DNA from: Pseudomonas sp. UFMG81
Lineage (GTDB): Bacteria > Pseudomonadota > Gammaproteobacteria > Pseudomonadales > Pseudomonadaceae
Direction: 5' to 3'
Assembly (NCBI RefSeq): GCF_015354575.1
Contig: NZ_JACAFQ010000018.1
Coordinates: 29,993 to 93,992 of the forward strand
Length of the DNA: 64,000 nt
Shown piece after piece: positions 19,129 to 27,508 of the stretch. A program made the position numbers and the translations under genes. Numbering within the stretch: position 1 is the first letter of the stretch; every line of letters starts with the position of its first letter. A model generated the notes under the pieces. That model made no database searches. It was not told the origin of the DNA and saw nothing but the letters and a program-made list of their open reading frames with translations.

Positions 19129-19881
19129 GTGACTAGTCTTGATGATGCGCCTTCGGTTGATCTCTCTTGTACACCTGCTTTTCTGCAGCCTGCCCATGAC
19201 CGTTGGCTCACGAGTAGCGGAAATGAGCGCGCTGTCACTAAATGCTTAGAAATGTTGTTGTCAGAAAACGAGCCAAGAGTAATCTTGATCGCTGGCGAGC
19301 GTGGCTCGGGGTTGAGTTCAGTGCTCTATGAAATTGAGCGCAGATTGAGCCGGAGCAAAGGCCGGGCGCTTGCTCTTTATGAAGATGACGACAGTGATCC
19401 ATGCTTTGTTCTGCAAAGTGTCGTCGAAGCACTGCAGATGCCCAACTCGATCCGTAAAGACGCGACTCAGAAGATGCCAGCAGTCTTTGAGATCGTGCTA
19501 GCCATGCGCGGTTATCGATATTTTTTGATCCATGATGCTGGCAGGTATCTGATGTTCGCCCGCAATATCACTCAGTGCACACATGCTTCGCTGACATACC
19601 TCTTGTCACTGCCCATGACTGCGAAACTCGTGATCGCTGGAACACAAAGCGATGTGAACAAGTATCTCCAGCTTTTCGAAGCATTGAAGCCTGAGTGCCT
19701 TAGATTGGCGCCAATGACCAATGATAAACGGTACGGCGCTTTCGTGCAGGGGCTGGTGCATCAAAATCTCTCATCTCGGAGCACATTTGCTCCTAATGTC
19801 AATGCGATTCATCACCAGACCCGCGGACTGGTAGGCGAGACGGCAGTCAAGGTGTTTGAACAATGCCAAGCATGCGTTTGA
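19129..19881 (+). CDS. Second, degenerate ATPase-like protein of the Tn7-like element (TniD position)
   Basis: A 250-residue protein with an AAA+-like layout but a damaged nucleotide site. The P-loop reads GERGSGLSS at residues 56-64, with leucine 62 where the lysine should be, and the Walker B-like strand reads YFLIHDAG. It lies between tniB and tniQ, where Tn6022/AbaR-type elements carry tniD. A likely role is a non-hydrolysing partner of TniB or an adaptor to TniQ, which is inference. The GTG at 19129 is preceded by GGGAGAT. The end overlaps the next open frame. Confidence 0.75.
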   Translation: MTSLDDAPSVDLSCTPAFLQPAHDRWLTSSGNERAVTKCLEMLLSENEPRVILIAGERGSGLSSVLYEIERRLSRSKGRALALYEDDDSDPCFVLQSVVEALQMPNSIRKDATQKMPAVFEIVLAMRGYRYFLIHDAGRYLMFARNITQCTHASLTYLLSLPMTAKLVIAGTQSDVNKYLQLFEALKPECLRLAPMTNDKRYGAFVQGLVHQNLSSRSTFAPNVNAIHHQTRGLVGETAVKVFEQCQACV

Positions 19882-19885
19882 ACGC

Positions 19886-20944
19886 ATGGAATTTATTAGG
19901 CCAAAAGTGGTGGATGATATGCCAGTATGCTCAAGGCTGCTTTGTCCAATTTACGACGAAACGCTCTCGTCTTGGCTCGCGCGACTGGTTCTTGGCAGCT
20001 TCGTCGACCGCGCAGCTATTCAGGAGCACATCAAAGCTCACTTCCGTGGAGTGTCTGGTGATATAGATGCTCTGGTCGCATGCGAAAGCTTTACTCAACC
20101 CTTTGAGCCATTTTTTAGCGTCCATAGCGCTTCTGTTTTCCGACTGCCAGACGCGCCGTTGCTGATGTTTAATTCGAGTGTCGTGTATTGTCCCGAGTGC
20201 CTCTGCGGTGATGTGGCAAATAATCAGGCACCTGCGTGGCGTCGCTCTTGGCGCATCCAAGGTGCAGCTGTTTGCCTCCGGCATGAATCGCCGGTATTGT
20301 TGAAGAGGGTACAGGAGCGCCGCTTGAATTACGTAAACAAGGCATGGGTTGCATTTGAAGAGTATGTCGGCAGTCCTGCGATGAGGTTGCAAGTAAATTT
20401 CGCGTTATCCAGTACGAGTTCATACGTCGCTCTTGCGGAAAATCGTTTTTTGCTACGTTTGGTTGCACGGACGCAACAATGGCTCAATCTTCAGTTGCGG
20501 CAGGGTAACGTATCTGAACTGAGCTTCAATTCTGGGAGATTTTTGATGTATCTATGGCTGTGGCGTGATATCTCCGGAGGGTTGATTAATGGATTCGCCA
20601 GCCAGTATTTCCGTCCCTTCCCGGTGCGAAGGTACAGGGGGCGTGCGAGCCAAGGAATTGGGGTAGATGCCGTGTTCGATGAGGCAGAACCTATCCACTT
20701 GTGTGTAGCGTATTGGCTGCTTGGCGTTGCTTATGGGGTGATTTCAAAGCATGAGGCTGACTTGATACGGGCGATGACTCGCTCGACCACCTGGCTCTTT
20801 CCTGTTGATCGTGAGGAAATTGCAGAGCGGGGGTGTATCGCGATGGACAAGGAGGCCGTCATGGTCGTGAGGAATGAAGCACGGGAGCAGCTCTGTGCTG
20901 AAGAGCTTGAGCAAATTGTTTGGGCGCTCCGAATAACTACCTGA
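19886..20944 (+). CDS. tniQ: TniQ/TnsD-family target-selection protein
   Basis: TniQ-family proteins recognise the target and recruit the AAA+ ATPase. The N-terminus has the family hallmark ETLSSWLARL. A zinc-finger follows, with YCPEC at the front and a CLRHE pair at the back, separated by an aromatic/Arg-rich stretch with RRSWRIQGAAVC. The remaining 200 residues are helical. Starts at 19856 (TTG), 19886 (ATG) and 19919 (ATG) are possible; 19886 leaves only 4 bases after the upstream stop. It is the last gene of the operon, and a terminator follows at 21065. The length (352 residues) suits TniQ/TniE. Confidence 0.82.
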   Translation: MEFIRPKVVDDMPVCSRLLCPIYDETLSSWLARLVLGSFVDRAAIQEHIKAHFRGVSGDIDALVACESFTQPFEPFFSVHSASVFRLPDAPLLMFNSSVVYCPECLCGDVANNQAPAWRRSWRIQGAAVCLRHESPVLLKRVQERRLNYVNKAWVAFEEYVGSPAMRLQVNFALSSTSSYVALAENRFLLRLVARTQQWLNLQLRQGNVSELSFNSGRFLMYLWLWRDISGGLINGFASQYFRPFPVRRYRGRASQGIGVDAVFDEAEPIHLCVAYWLLGVAYGVISKHEADLIRAMTRSTTWLFPVDREEIAERGCIAMDKEAVMVVRNEAREQLCAEELEQIVWALRITT

Positions 20945-21047
20945 GTCAGATACCCACCAGTGACTTTTCAGCAACGCCGCTAAAGTACCGCTGTGTGCAC
21001 CTCATTGGAAACTCCTCTCAAAATTCCCACTGTCCAGTAACATCTAC

Positions 21048-21057
21048 ACCTGATGTA
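21048..21057 (-). repeat. Inverted copy of the left-end repeat downstream of tniQ
   Basis: ACCTGATGTA is the exact reverse complement of TACATCAGGT found at 15438-15447. It may be a transposase-binding site belonging to the element's other end. A single 10-base match is weak evidence. Confidence 0.3.
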
Positions 21058-21064
21058 AACAAGC

Positions 21065-21083
21065 ACCAGCAAGGCTGGTTTTT
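21065..21083 (+). terminator. Intrinsic terminator after tniQ
   Basis: ACCAGC (21065-21070), loop AAG and GCTGGT (21074-21079) form a short hairpin followed by a T-run, 120 bases downstream of the tniQ stop. Confidence 0.6.
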
Positions 21084-21280
21084 CCATCCTTCTAGAGGTT
21101 GGGGTCGCCCAGTTTGTGACTCCTGAATTTCGGCCAAAATCTCAAGATTTAGCCCTGCTTCTCGGCGATTCACTGTGTCAGGATTGCTTTCCGCCCGAGC
21201 TAATTGGTGGCTAAAAACTCCGCCGTCGGCGCGTAATACGGATTTCCTGCGAGAAGGTTTTCGGAAATTGTCTGCCTAAC
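21084..21280. other. Intergenic stretch between tniQ and the XRE-like gene
   Basis: No gene is supported here. TCGGCGATTCACTGTGTCA at 21162-21180 partly matches the inverted repeat at 15318-15367 (shared CGGCGAT), but not well enough to call an element end. Confidence 0.35.
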
Positions 21281-21763
21281 TCAGGTTGCATTTCTACGCC
21301 AAATTCTGCTGACAGTTGACTGATGTATTCCAAGCCTCTCTGCAGTTTCCCGCTGATTTAGACCTTGATCACGACATGCCAGGGCTTCTCGAACTACGTT
21401 CTCGCTCAGGCTTCGTCCTGCACGCTGAGCCACTAGTTCGCCTTCAACAAAATGCTTCGGCAAATCAGAAACTATGTGTAGAGAATTCAGAATCGCTAGC
21501 TCTTTTTTGATAACCGCTAAACGTTCAGCAACAGATGTCTGAGCATCACAGCTAGTGGCGACTATCAAAAGTGCCAGCGGATCAAAGCCAAGGGCCTCAG
21601 CGATGCTGCCTAGCATGTCCAACGTAACACCCAGTTTACCGTTCTCGAGCCCATGAAGCTGGCTAGGGTAGATCCTGGCCTTCTCATGCACCTGATCCCG
21701 CGATAGCCCACGGCTCGCTCGCGCCAAACGCAGGACTGCTGCTAGGGACTCCCTCGACACCAT
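21281..21763 (-). CDS. XRE-like transcriptional regulator with a second C-terminal helix-turn-helix
   Basis: This 160-residue protein has an N-terminal lambda-repressor-type HTH (residues about 5-62: LRLARASRGLSRDQVHEKAR, then PSQLHGLENG). A separate C-terminal HTH resembles resolvase-type domains (GLNQRETAERLGIHQSTVSR, about 136-155). Two DNA-binding helices in one small protein suggest it contacts two half-sites or bridges sites. It faces away from the downstream cargo genes, with an A/T-rich 185-bp gap in front, so it may be an autoregulated island regulator. The stop is at 21281. Confidence 0.75.
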   Translation of the reverse strand: MVSRESLAAVLRLARASRGLSRDQVHEKARIYPSQLHGLENGKLGVTLDMLGSIAEALGFDPLALLIVATSCDAQTSVAERLAVIKKELAILNSLHIVSDLPKHFVEGELVAQRAGRSLSENVVREALACRDQGLNQRETAERLGIHQSTVSRIWRRNAT

Positions 21764-21948
21764 GTCGAATCCTCAAAAGTGAGGATAAGGCCATATTGAT
21801 CATATGCTCGCCATAGAATATATTGGATGGCGTGCATGGAATGCGCTTTCAGCCTGGTGCAACCCTTGTGGAATCCGAGGTCAGACCTCACTGACTGACG
21901 CCAATGATTGGCAAAAAATGACGATCATGGTCGAGTAAACGGCCTCCG

Positions 21949-22398
21949 GTGACTGTCGTGTCTGGGCTACGCCATCGGTTGGCGGGAGCTCAATTGCGAC
22001 CCGCAATACTAGGAAGACATGTGTTTTTGACAAACAGCGAGGAGCTGCAGGGACGGTTCAAGCTTGGCGATTCTGACGTCTTGTATTGGAATTCCGTCGA
22101 CCTCAGCAGATGCAGCTTCACTTTCTTGATTGAAGGCGTGGGGTTTGATGGCGGAGCCGTAGGCCCAACGACGCACCTAGTGAGTGACGTCGCAACCGTA
22201 AAGTCACTTTGGTACGGTGGTTCTCCGGCTTTGTTGGACGTGCATCAAATCTACGTGATACCTCCGCGGGCTTTACGTCAACGTGGCTGCTCGATGGCTG
22301 CCTTGTTGGAAATACGAATGCAAGACGGAAGTGAGCACGCCCCCATCTACGAATTCGTAACCGATTCTGGGCTTGTTTTCACCAGTGATCAGACCTGA
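21949..22398 (+). CDS. Unknown 149-residue protein
   Basis: An open frame beginning with GTG and lacking a clear ribosome-binding site. The composition looks like a folded, beta-rich protein, but no family is recognised. It lies between the XRE-like gene and a DUF6957-like gene in what looks like island cargo. Confidence 0.45.
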   Translation: MTVVSGLRHRLAGAQLRPAILGRHVFLTNSEELQGRFKLGDSDVLYWNSVDLSRCSFTFLIEGVGFDGGAVGPTTHLVSDVATVKSLWYGGSPALLDVHQIYVIPPRALRQRGCSMAALLEIRMQDGSEHAPIYEFVTDSGLVFTSDQT

Positions 22399-22550
22399 CT
22401 GTGGCAACGTCTGTGTTAGCGCCGCAGAGTTAAGGTGGGGCGCCGAGTCATCGACCCGAGGGCACGGCCCGATCGATCATCGTTGCACATGGTGCGCAGC
22501 CGATTTGCCTCACATCTCCCACAAGTGCCATATCCAAGCCTGGAGGTTGC

Positions 22551-22955
22551 ATGGCTGCGACGTTAGATGAGATCACACAGTTCTTCTACGGGAGCGGAGA
22601 GCCAGTAGAAGGGTGGTTAGGTACCGAGGAAGAACTCATCCGTAGCGCCGAGCAGGCTTTGCCTGGGAAGCCTTTCTGCCTTGTGAAGCATTGGATTATC
22701 GCCGACTTGCAGCTCACCCAATATGAGCATCAGAAGCTGTCATCCATGGGGATCCTGCCCACGGTTGTTTATGCACATGAGGTCGTCCAGGACAGCCAAC
22801 AGCGCTTCCCGGCTGGCCACTGGGTGCGCACCAATTTTGGACTTTCGCATCACCACCCGTGCATGTTTGAAACTAAAAGTACCGTCTACCTATTGCTTGG
22901 AGATGGGTCAAGGAAACAGGCTGCACTTAGTACTGTTTTTTCGTTCCGCGCGTAG
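22551..22955 (+). CDS. DUF6957-like protein of unknown function
   Basis: A 134-residue acidic protein with a conserved-looking core (ADLQLTQYEHQKLSSMGI, then RFPAGHWVRTNFGLSHHHPC) and the tail VYLLLGDGSRK. I associate this pattern with small Pseudomonas proteins labelled DUF6957; this is recognition from memory and unconfirmed. The upstream CTGGAGGTTGC gives a reasonable ribosome site for the ATG at 22551. No catalytic motif is evident. It sits among other island genes of unknown role. Confidence 0.65.
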   Translation: MAATLDEITQFFYGSGEPVEGWLGTEEELIRSAEQALPGKPFCLVKHWIIADLQLTQYEHQKLSSMGILPTVVYAHEVVQDSQQRFPAGHWVRTNFGLSHHHPCMFETKSTVYLLLGDGSRKQAALSTVFSFRA

Positions 22956-23033
22956 CTGACTCGGCACATCGACAGACGCTGCCTTCGAGGCGGTGGGGTC
23001 GGCTGCGCGCTCTTAAAATTGCAGGAGCAAATT

Positions 23034-23597
23034 TTGATCAAGTTTGATTGCCGCCAGGTCACGGGAGTGATCGATAAACCACGTGTCACCGCTACCGAGC
23101 CGGGAGCAGTCACTGCCCGGATCGTGATAGACGGGGAAGTGCTGCCGGAGGTTCTGCTACCGGGAAAAATTTACGAAGAGCTCGAGGCAGGAGCGCGTGT
23201 GACCCTGTACGGCATCTTCACCAAGAATAAGGACAAGATGAAGAACAAGGCCACCATCTATGCCATGAAGGGCCCGAGCGGCAAGCTGGTAGCTGCGAGG
23301 CAGTATCAGATCAAGGTGCCGGTGATGTTAATGGTCTACGCAGTACCTTTGATGATCTTGGCGTTCATTGCAGGATGCTTCCTTTCTCCTTATCCGATCC
23401 ACCTACTCACCGGAAGCGTCGATCCTGATTACCTTGTTCGAACCACCTTTGTTTGGGCGTTCTGGGAGGGGATTCTTGCTGGGCTGGTGATGGTGGGGGT
23501 GGCGATCAACTGGGTCAGGTTGAGTAATGATCCGGAGAGTTGGGCTTCGATTGATGCGGCATCGCTCTCTCAGCGCTTTAGTAAAGCCTTTAGGTAG
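23034..23597 (+). CDS. Small membrane protein of unknown function
   Basis: Residues about 1-90 form a soluble beta-rich domain, perhaps OB-like (ARVTLYGIFTKNKDKMKNKA). Two membrane segments follow, near 100-125 (VMLMVYAVPLMILAFIAGCF) and 145-165 (WAFWEGILAGLVMVGVAIN). The TTG at 23034 is chosen because GCAGGAG lies six bases upstream; an in-frame TTG at 23019 is less likely. The soluble part is probably cytoplasmic. No function can be assigned. Confidence 0.65.
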   Translation: MIKFDCRQVTGVIDKPRVTATEPGAVTARIVIDGEVLPEVLLPGKIYEELEAGARVTLYGIFTKNKDKMKNKATIYAMKGPSGKLVAARQYQIKVPVMLMVYAVPLMILAFIAGCFLSPYPIHLLTGSVDPDYLVRTTFVWAFWEGILAGLVMVGVAINWVRLSNDPESWASIDAASLSQRFSKAFR

Positions 23598-23651
23598 CGC
23601 TTGATAGCCGGGCTTCCGTTCCTATGGAGGCTTCGGCTAACCGACGTGGGA

Positions 23652-23894
23652 ATGCACATGGAAATCGATGGGGTGGAGCGCGAACGCCGTCGTAAAGCTG
23701 TGGCAGCGGAGATCGCTTGTCTAGCGATCGACGGAGGGCGGCTTGCAGCTGAGCGCCTGGCACAGTTGCAGCGCTACGTGGATGGCCAAGTTAGCCTCGA
23801 AGAGCTCCGAGCAGAGCTGATTGAACGTCTGCGATTAGATGATGAGGGAATCGCAGATGAGGACGAAATGCGTCGAGCCGGGGGTGACTTTTAG
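23652..23894 (+). CDS. VbhA-like antitoxin domain protein, without a Fic partner
   Basis: An 80-residue, highly charged helical protein. The pattern AIDGGRLAAERL...QRYVDGQVSLEELRAELIERL resembles the VbhA-type antitoxin fold that inhibits Fic AMP-transferases. The inhibitory (S/T)-x3-E-(G/N) motif is altered: the matching place reads CLAIDG. No Fic toxin gene lies nearby. Either it is an orphan antitoxin or a regulator that reuses the fold. The ATG at 23652 is chosen; 23658 is equally possible, and the TTG at 23601 lacks support. Confidence 0.6.
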   Translation: MHMEIDGVERERRRKAVAAEIACLAIDGGRLAAERLAQLQRYVDGQVSLEELRAELIERLRLDDEGIADEDEMRRAGGDF

Positions 23895-24022
23895 TGACTC
23901 GAGTCTCTCGACCGTAGGCGGCTAAAGCCGAATGACCGAGCTCTAAATCTTGATTTTGATTTGCTGCCCCATGTGGACGCTCCGGCGACACGATCAGCGT
24001 CGAATAGGAACCTGCTGACCCG

Positions 24023-24751
24023 ATGAAAATTTTGATTTACTCAGATCTGCACTTGGAGTTCGCGGACTTTCAGCCTCCTGCGACGGAGTCCGATTTGGTG
24101 GTGCTGGCCGGCGACATTTCGGTGCGTAGTCGAGGGGTGTTGTGGGCCAACGAAACCTTCAGCTGTCCGGTGATCTACGCCTGTGGCAACCATGAATTCT
24201 ACAAGGGTCACCTCTCCAAAACGCTGATCAAGATGCAGGACGCGGCAGCAGAGCATGTGCATGTCCTCGACAACCAAACCCTCATTATCGGCGACACCAG
24301 GTTTTTGGTAGCAACAGCCTGGACAGATTTCACCGCTACTGGCGACTACAAGGCTGCGATGAGGGTGTGTGCAGAGTGGATGAACGACTTTAAGCGCATC
24401 CGCATTGGAGAGGGCTACAGCAAGCTGCGTCCTGTCGACCTGATTGCTCGGAACATCACCACTCGAGAATTTCTGGCCGTCGAGCTTGCCAAGGGCTTTG
24501 AGGGAAAGACGGTGGTGATCACGCATCATTGCCCTCTTCGAGAGCTGGCCGGCGATGGCCATGAAGGTCACCTGGGTGCTGCCTACTTCAATGAATGGCA
24601 CGACCTTGTTGCCCAGGCTGACGTTTGGATTTTCGGCCATACGCATCATGCAGTCGACACAATGTTCTCGGGCTGCCGGGTCATTTCGAATCCGAGAGGC
24701 TATCCAGGAGAGCGTACTGGTTTTTCGCCGGATTTCACCATAGAGCTTTGA
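24023..24751 (+). CDS. Calcineurin-like metallophosphoesterase
   Basis: A 242-residue two-metal phosphoesterase. All five family motifs are visible: SDLHLEF (Asp8, His10), AGDIS (Asp31), GNHEFY (Asn56, His57), THHCP near residue 172 and GHTHH near residue 211. It is cytoplasmic, with no signal peptide. Relatives act on nucleotides, phosphodiesters or proteins; the substrate cannot be told here. It lies in island cargo next to genes of unknown role, which would also suit a nucleotide-signal or defence function, though nothing direct supports this. Confidence 0.88.
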   Translation: MKILIYSDLHLEFADFQPPATESDLVVLAGDISVRSRGVLWANETFSCPVIYACGNHEFYKGHLSKTLIKMQDAAAEHVHVLDNQTLIIGDTRFLVATAWTDFTATGDYKAAMRVCAEWMNDFKRIRIGEGYSKLRPVDLIARNITTREFLAVELAKGFEGKTVVITHHCPLRELAGDGHEGHLGAAYFNEWHDLVAQADVWIFGHTHHAVDTMFSGCRVISNPRGYPGERTGFSPDFTIEL

Positions 24752-24803
24752 CAGGGTCAGCCTGCAGAGGCGGGCAATGTCAGTTGTGGAAAAGGAAGCG
24801 CTG

Positions 24804-25163
24804 ATGTCAGCTGAGATCAACATCGATTACCACTGCAAGAGCCCGTCCGATTTCCAGCTCAAGCGGGTCATACGAGCGATGGCTTATAGATACTCGCCAC
24901 CTGTCACAGCCTACTTGAGCGATGTCTTCATCACGTCGGAGTGTGCTACCGGAATCGTTTTTCGTCATGCCGATCCGGGCCGGTTTGAGCAACACGCGGA
25001 TGGGCACATTCTGCAGACGTCCCCCATTGAGCATCTGAAGAAGGTAGGGCGTTACTGGGTGATCACTACAGCAGAGGGACGGTTTGTGTTGACGTCGTTC
25101 AAGCGGGGATTGGGAAGGGCGAGCTTACGAGCGCTTATAGGGGCAATGATTAAAACAACGTAG
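24804..25163 (+). CDS. Unknown basic protein
   Basis: This 119-residue frame starts at an ATG preceded by AAAAGGAAG; an in-frame ATG at 24777 behind GAGG is also possible. The N-terminal half has mixed composition, and the C-terminus is basic and helical (FKRGLGRASLRALIGAMIKTT). No family is recognised. It lies 52 bases after the metallophosphoesterase gene in the same direction, so the two may be co-transcribed. Confidence 0.55.
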   Translation: MSAEINIDYHCKSPSDFQLKRVIRAMAYRYSPPVTAYLSDVFITSECATGIVFRHADPGRFEQHADGHILQTSPIEHLKKVGRYWVITTAEGRFVLTSFKRGLGRASLRALIGAMIKTT

Positions 25164-25200
25164 CCAGGCGCCTCCGTGCGCTGGATAAACGATGCTGCGA

Positions 25201-25593
25201 TCAAGCATCCGACAGCAATGTTCGACGACGGTGAATGCAGCTCAGGATTTTGTAATCCCGGATGCGGTCGTTGGAAAGGTGACCAGCATCTACAAGCCCT
25301 CGAATGTAGCCTTCGGCTTTGCCCCGAGCTTCGCGCAGATCACCTTCAGATGTGCTGCGGTGAATGTCATGAAGGATCAGTTGCCAGCGCTGACTCTGGC
25401 GAGCACCAATCGGGTCGTCGGAGAAGTCGGGAGCAGCGAGAAGATTTTCGTAGTAGCCAGAAATAGGTGGATTGCTCAAGTACAGCGCTCCTTGGGTTAA
25501 GCCTTCGTCAAGGCTAACACGCGCGGACTTAGTCACCTGTTGCTGGTCAGTCCATAGGTTGGTACCTCGTGTGTAAGGTTCCGAGGGCGTCAC
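25201..25593 (-). CDS. Possible protein of unknown function
   Basis: A 130-residue frame with GTG start and no clear ribosome site. Its charged composition (DLREARGKAEGYIRGLVDAG, then HLSNDRIRDYKIL) looks more protein-like than the competing forward frames. It diverges from the gene starting at 25611. No family is recognised. Confidence 0.42.
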   Translation of the reverse strand: MTPSEPYTRGTNLWTDQQQVTKSARVSLDEGLTQGALYLSNPPISGYYENLLAAPDFSDDPIGARQSQRWQLILHDIHRSTSEGDLREARGKAEGYIRGLVDAGHLSNDRIRDYKILSCIHRRRTLLSDA

Positions 25594-25610
25594 CGCTTAG
25601 GAGGTAAAAC

Positions 25611-25952
25611 ATGGTTAAACGGCCCGCGCCGCTTTCCACATGCAAAATCGTCGATGTCTCGCCTTCAGCCATGCCCAGTACGGTAGCCAGGGCGATGCAG
25701 ATGGAGTTCGAATTGGAGATCACGGCGTACCTGTCCTCGGTTGAGTATGGGCCGCATGAGTTGTTCCTGAGAGGCGTTGTCTTCGGCGACCGGGAGCGGC
25801 GTTTTGATGATGGCGATCCCATTCGCACCTCCAATGTCGTGACGTACGAAGAGATCCAGGGCTACGTGGTAGCGCGTACCCTCAACAGCGCCTATGTTGT
25901 CTGTGATTGGGCAGCAGGTGGCGGGAGAGGTGGCTCGAAGGCGCAGCACTAA
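25611..25952 (+). CDS. Unknown small protein with strong ribosome-binding site
   Basis: A 113-residue protein whose ATG follows TTAGGAGGTAAAAC, the best ribosome site in the cargo region. The sequence is beta-rich with acidic residues and a Gly-rich tail, and no family is recognised. It is the last gene before the core-like two-component system. Confidence 0.6.
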   Translation: MVKRPAPLSTCKIVDVSPSAMPSTVARAMQMEFELEITAYLSSVEYGPHELFLRGVVFGDRERRFDDGDPIRTSNVVTYEEIQGYVVARTLNSAYVVCDWAAGGGRGGSKAQH

Positions 25953-26140
25953 CATTGTTGGGCTACTCGAAACCAGCTCCCTTTGTTCGATGGCTTACTG
26001 GCCATTTGAATCGCCACTAAATTCGTAGACACCTTCGAATGGCCACTTCTGGCCGTTTGCTGCCCCCAGTAAATGGCGGCTTTGGTTCGAAAGTAGCCGG
26101 TTGTGAGTGACCGCCTTCGACCCATTGCGGACTTAAATGG

Positions 26141-27508
26141 TCAGGACGTAGGCGCGATTGTCAACGTTGCGCGGAGCCCGCCGGAGGGAAGATTGCTCAA
26201 CTGCACACTGCCTCCAAGCCGCTCCATGATCATCGCCACAATGGACAGACCCAGTCCGGCGCCGTTCTCAGAGCCTTTGCTGTAGAAACGCTCGAAGACA
26301 CGGTCAAGGTCTTCCTCGTCGATGCCTGGCCCCTGATCTTCCACGTTGACTACGATGGCGTTGCCTTCGCGGTGTAGCGTGACGTTGATTCGACCGCCAG
26401 CTGGAGAGTGATTTACTGCGTTTGTGACCAGATTTTGCAGAGCAATGCCCAAAGCGCCTGCATCGCTTTGAAGCTGATAGTTGCTCTCGGTGATCTCCAG
26501 AGACGGTTCCTGGCCTTGATCCATAATCCAGGGTGTCATCTTCGCCAATGTCTCTGTCGCCACGCCAGCCACATCCACTGCCACCCAGTTGCGTCGTCCT
26601 AGTCGCGGCTCGATCCGCGCCATGGTCAGCAACTGATTGACCACTCGGCCGAGACGATCCACGCCGCCGACTAGAAACTCCAGGGCTTTATCTCGCTCGG
26701 CATCGCAGCTGGCTTCGAGCGCGTTCTGCGCATGCAGGCGAAGAATTGCCAGGGGCGTACGCATCTCGTGGGCAGCGTCGGCGATGAATCGGTGCTCTCG
26801 ACGCAGCAATTCATCGATCTGCCCTAGCAGACGATTAAGCGCCGCCTGCATGGGTTCCAGCTCCCGAGGTAGAGGCACGAGCTGCAGTGGCTCCAGTGAC
26901 TCTGCATGCCGCGCTCGGATGACGCGTGCCATGTTCTGCAGCGGTTGCAGCCCCCAGCCGATGGCCAGCCACACCAGCAACGCTAGCGCGAGGCTGCCAA
27001 TCAGGAAGGGAAACAAGGTGTGGCGGACGATACGACCGATCAGATCGTTGCGCACATCGTTGCGCTCACCGACCCAGATCACCAACTGGCGCTCTGGCAC
27101 GGGAAGCACGAAGCTGCGCCATTGCTGCTCCCCCACCATGATGTTTGAAAAGCCGGGCTCGGTCAGAGGACGAGTGAAGCTCGGGGCACTGGCCGTATGT
27201 ACCAGGACTTCACCGTTGGTGCGCCACACTTGGAAGGCGAGTTTGCTCTCGTAGGGGTGGCCGACACGGTACTTGCCCGCATGGCTCAGCGCTTCGTTGA
27301 AGGCGAGATACAGCGCGTGGCGATCGCTGTCGTCCATCGGCATGCTCATCACGCCCTGCAAGAGACGCGCGTTTTGCGCCAGATGCGCGTCGTAGATCTC
27401 GTCGATCTCGTGGCTGCTGTCGTGATAGTTGTAGAGCGTAAGCAGGCTAGTACCGACCAGCAACAGCAGCATGACCCGCCACAGCGTGCGTTGGCGCAAC
27501 GAGCTCAT
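26141..27508 (-). CDS. Membrane sensor histidine kinase, QseC-like
   Basis: This 455-residue kinase senses an unknown signal and phosphorylates the neighbouring response regulator. Visible order: membrane segment near 12-28, a periplasmic domain of about 130 residues, a second membrane segment near 165-190, HAMP-like linker, H-box ADAAHEMRTPLAI with phospho-acceptor His247, N-box NLVTNAVNHSP, and G-boxes EDQGPGID and GAGLGLSIV. All catalytic boxes are intact. It overlaps the response-regulator gene by 4 bases. As the last gene of the thermostable-hemolysin/ligase cluster, it may sense the product of that cluster. Confidence 0.92.
   Translation of the reverse strand: MSSLRQRTLWRVMLLLLVGTSLLTLYNYHDSSHEIDEIYDAHLAQNARLLQGVMSMPMDDSDRHALYLAFNEALSHAGKYRVGHPYESKLAFQVWRTNGEVLVHTASAPSFTRPLTEPGFSNIMVGEQQWRSFVLPVPERQLVIWVGERNDVRNDLIGRIVRHTLFPFLIGSLALALLVWLAIGWGLQPLQNMARVIRARHAESLEPLQLVPLPRELEPMQAALNRLLGQIDELLRREHRFIADAAHEMRTPLAILRLHAQNALEASCDAERDKALEFLVGGVDRLGRVVNQLLTMARIEPRLGRRNWVAVDVAGVATETLAKMTPWIMDQGQEPSLEITESNYQLQSDAGALGIALQNLVTNAVNHSPAGGRINVTLHREGNAIVVNVEDQGPGIDEEDLDRVFERFYSKGSENGAGLGLSIVAMIMERLGGSVQLSNLPSGGLRATLTIAPTS

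Noticed and set aside
21162..21180. Right end of the Tn7-like element matching the repeat at 15318
   Set aside because: Only CGGCGAT is shared, the terminal bases differ, and no 5-bp duplication of TTCGA was found.
24041..24823. 260-residue reverse frame over the metallophosphoesterase
   Set aside because: The forward frame carries all five phosphoesterase motifs; the reverse one is a shadow.
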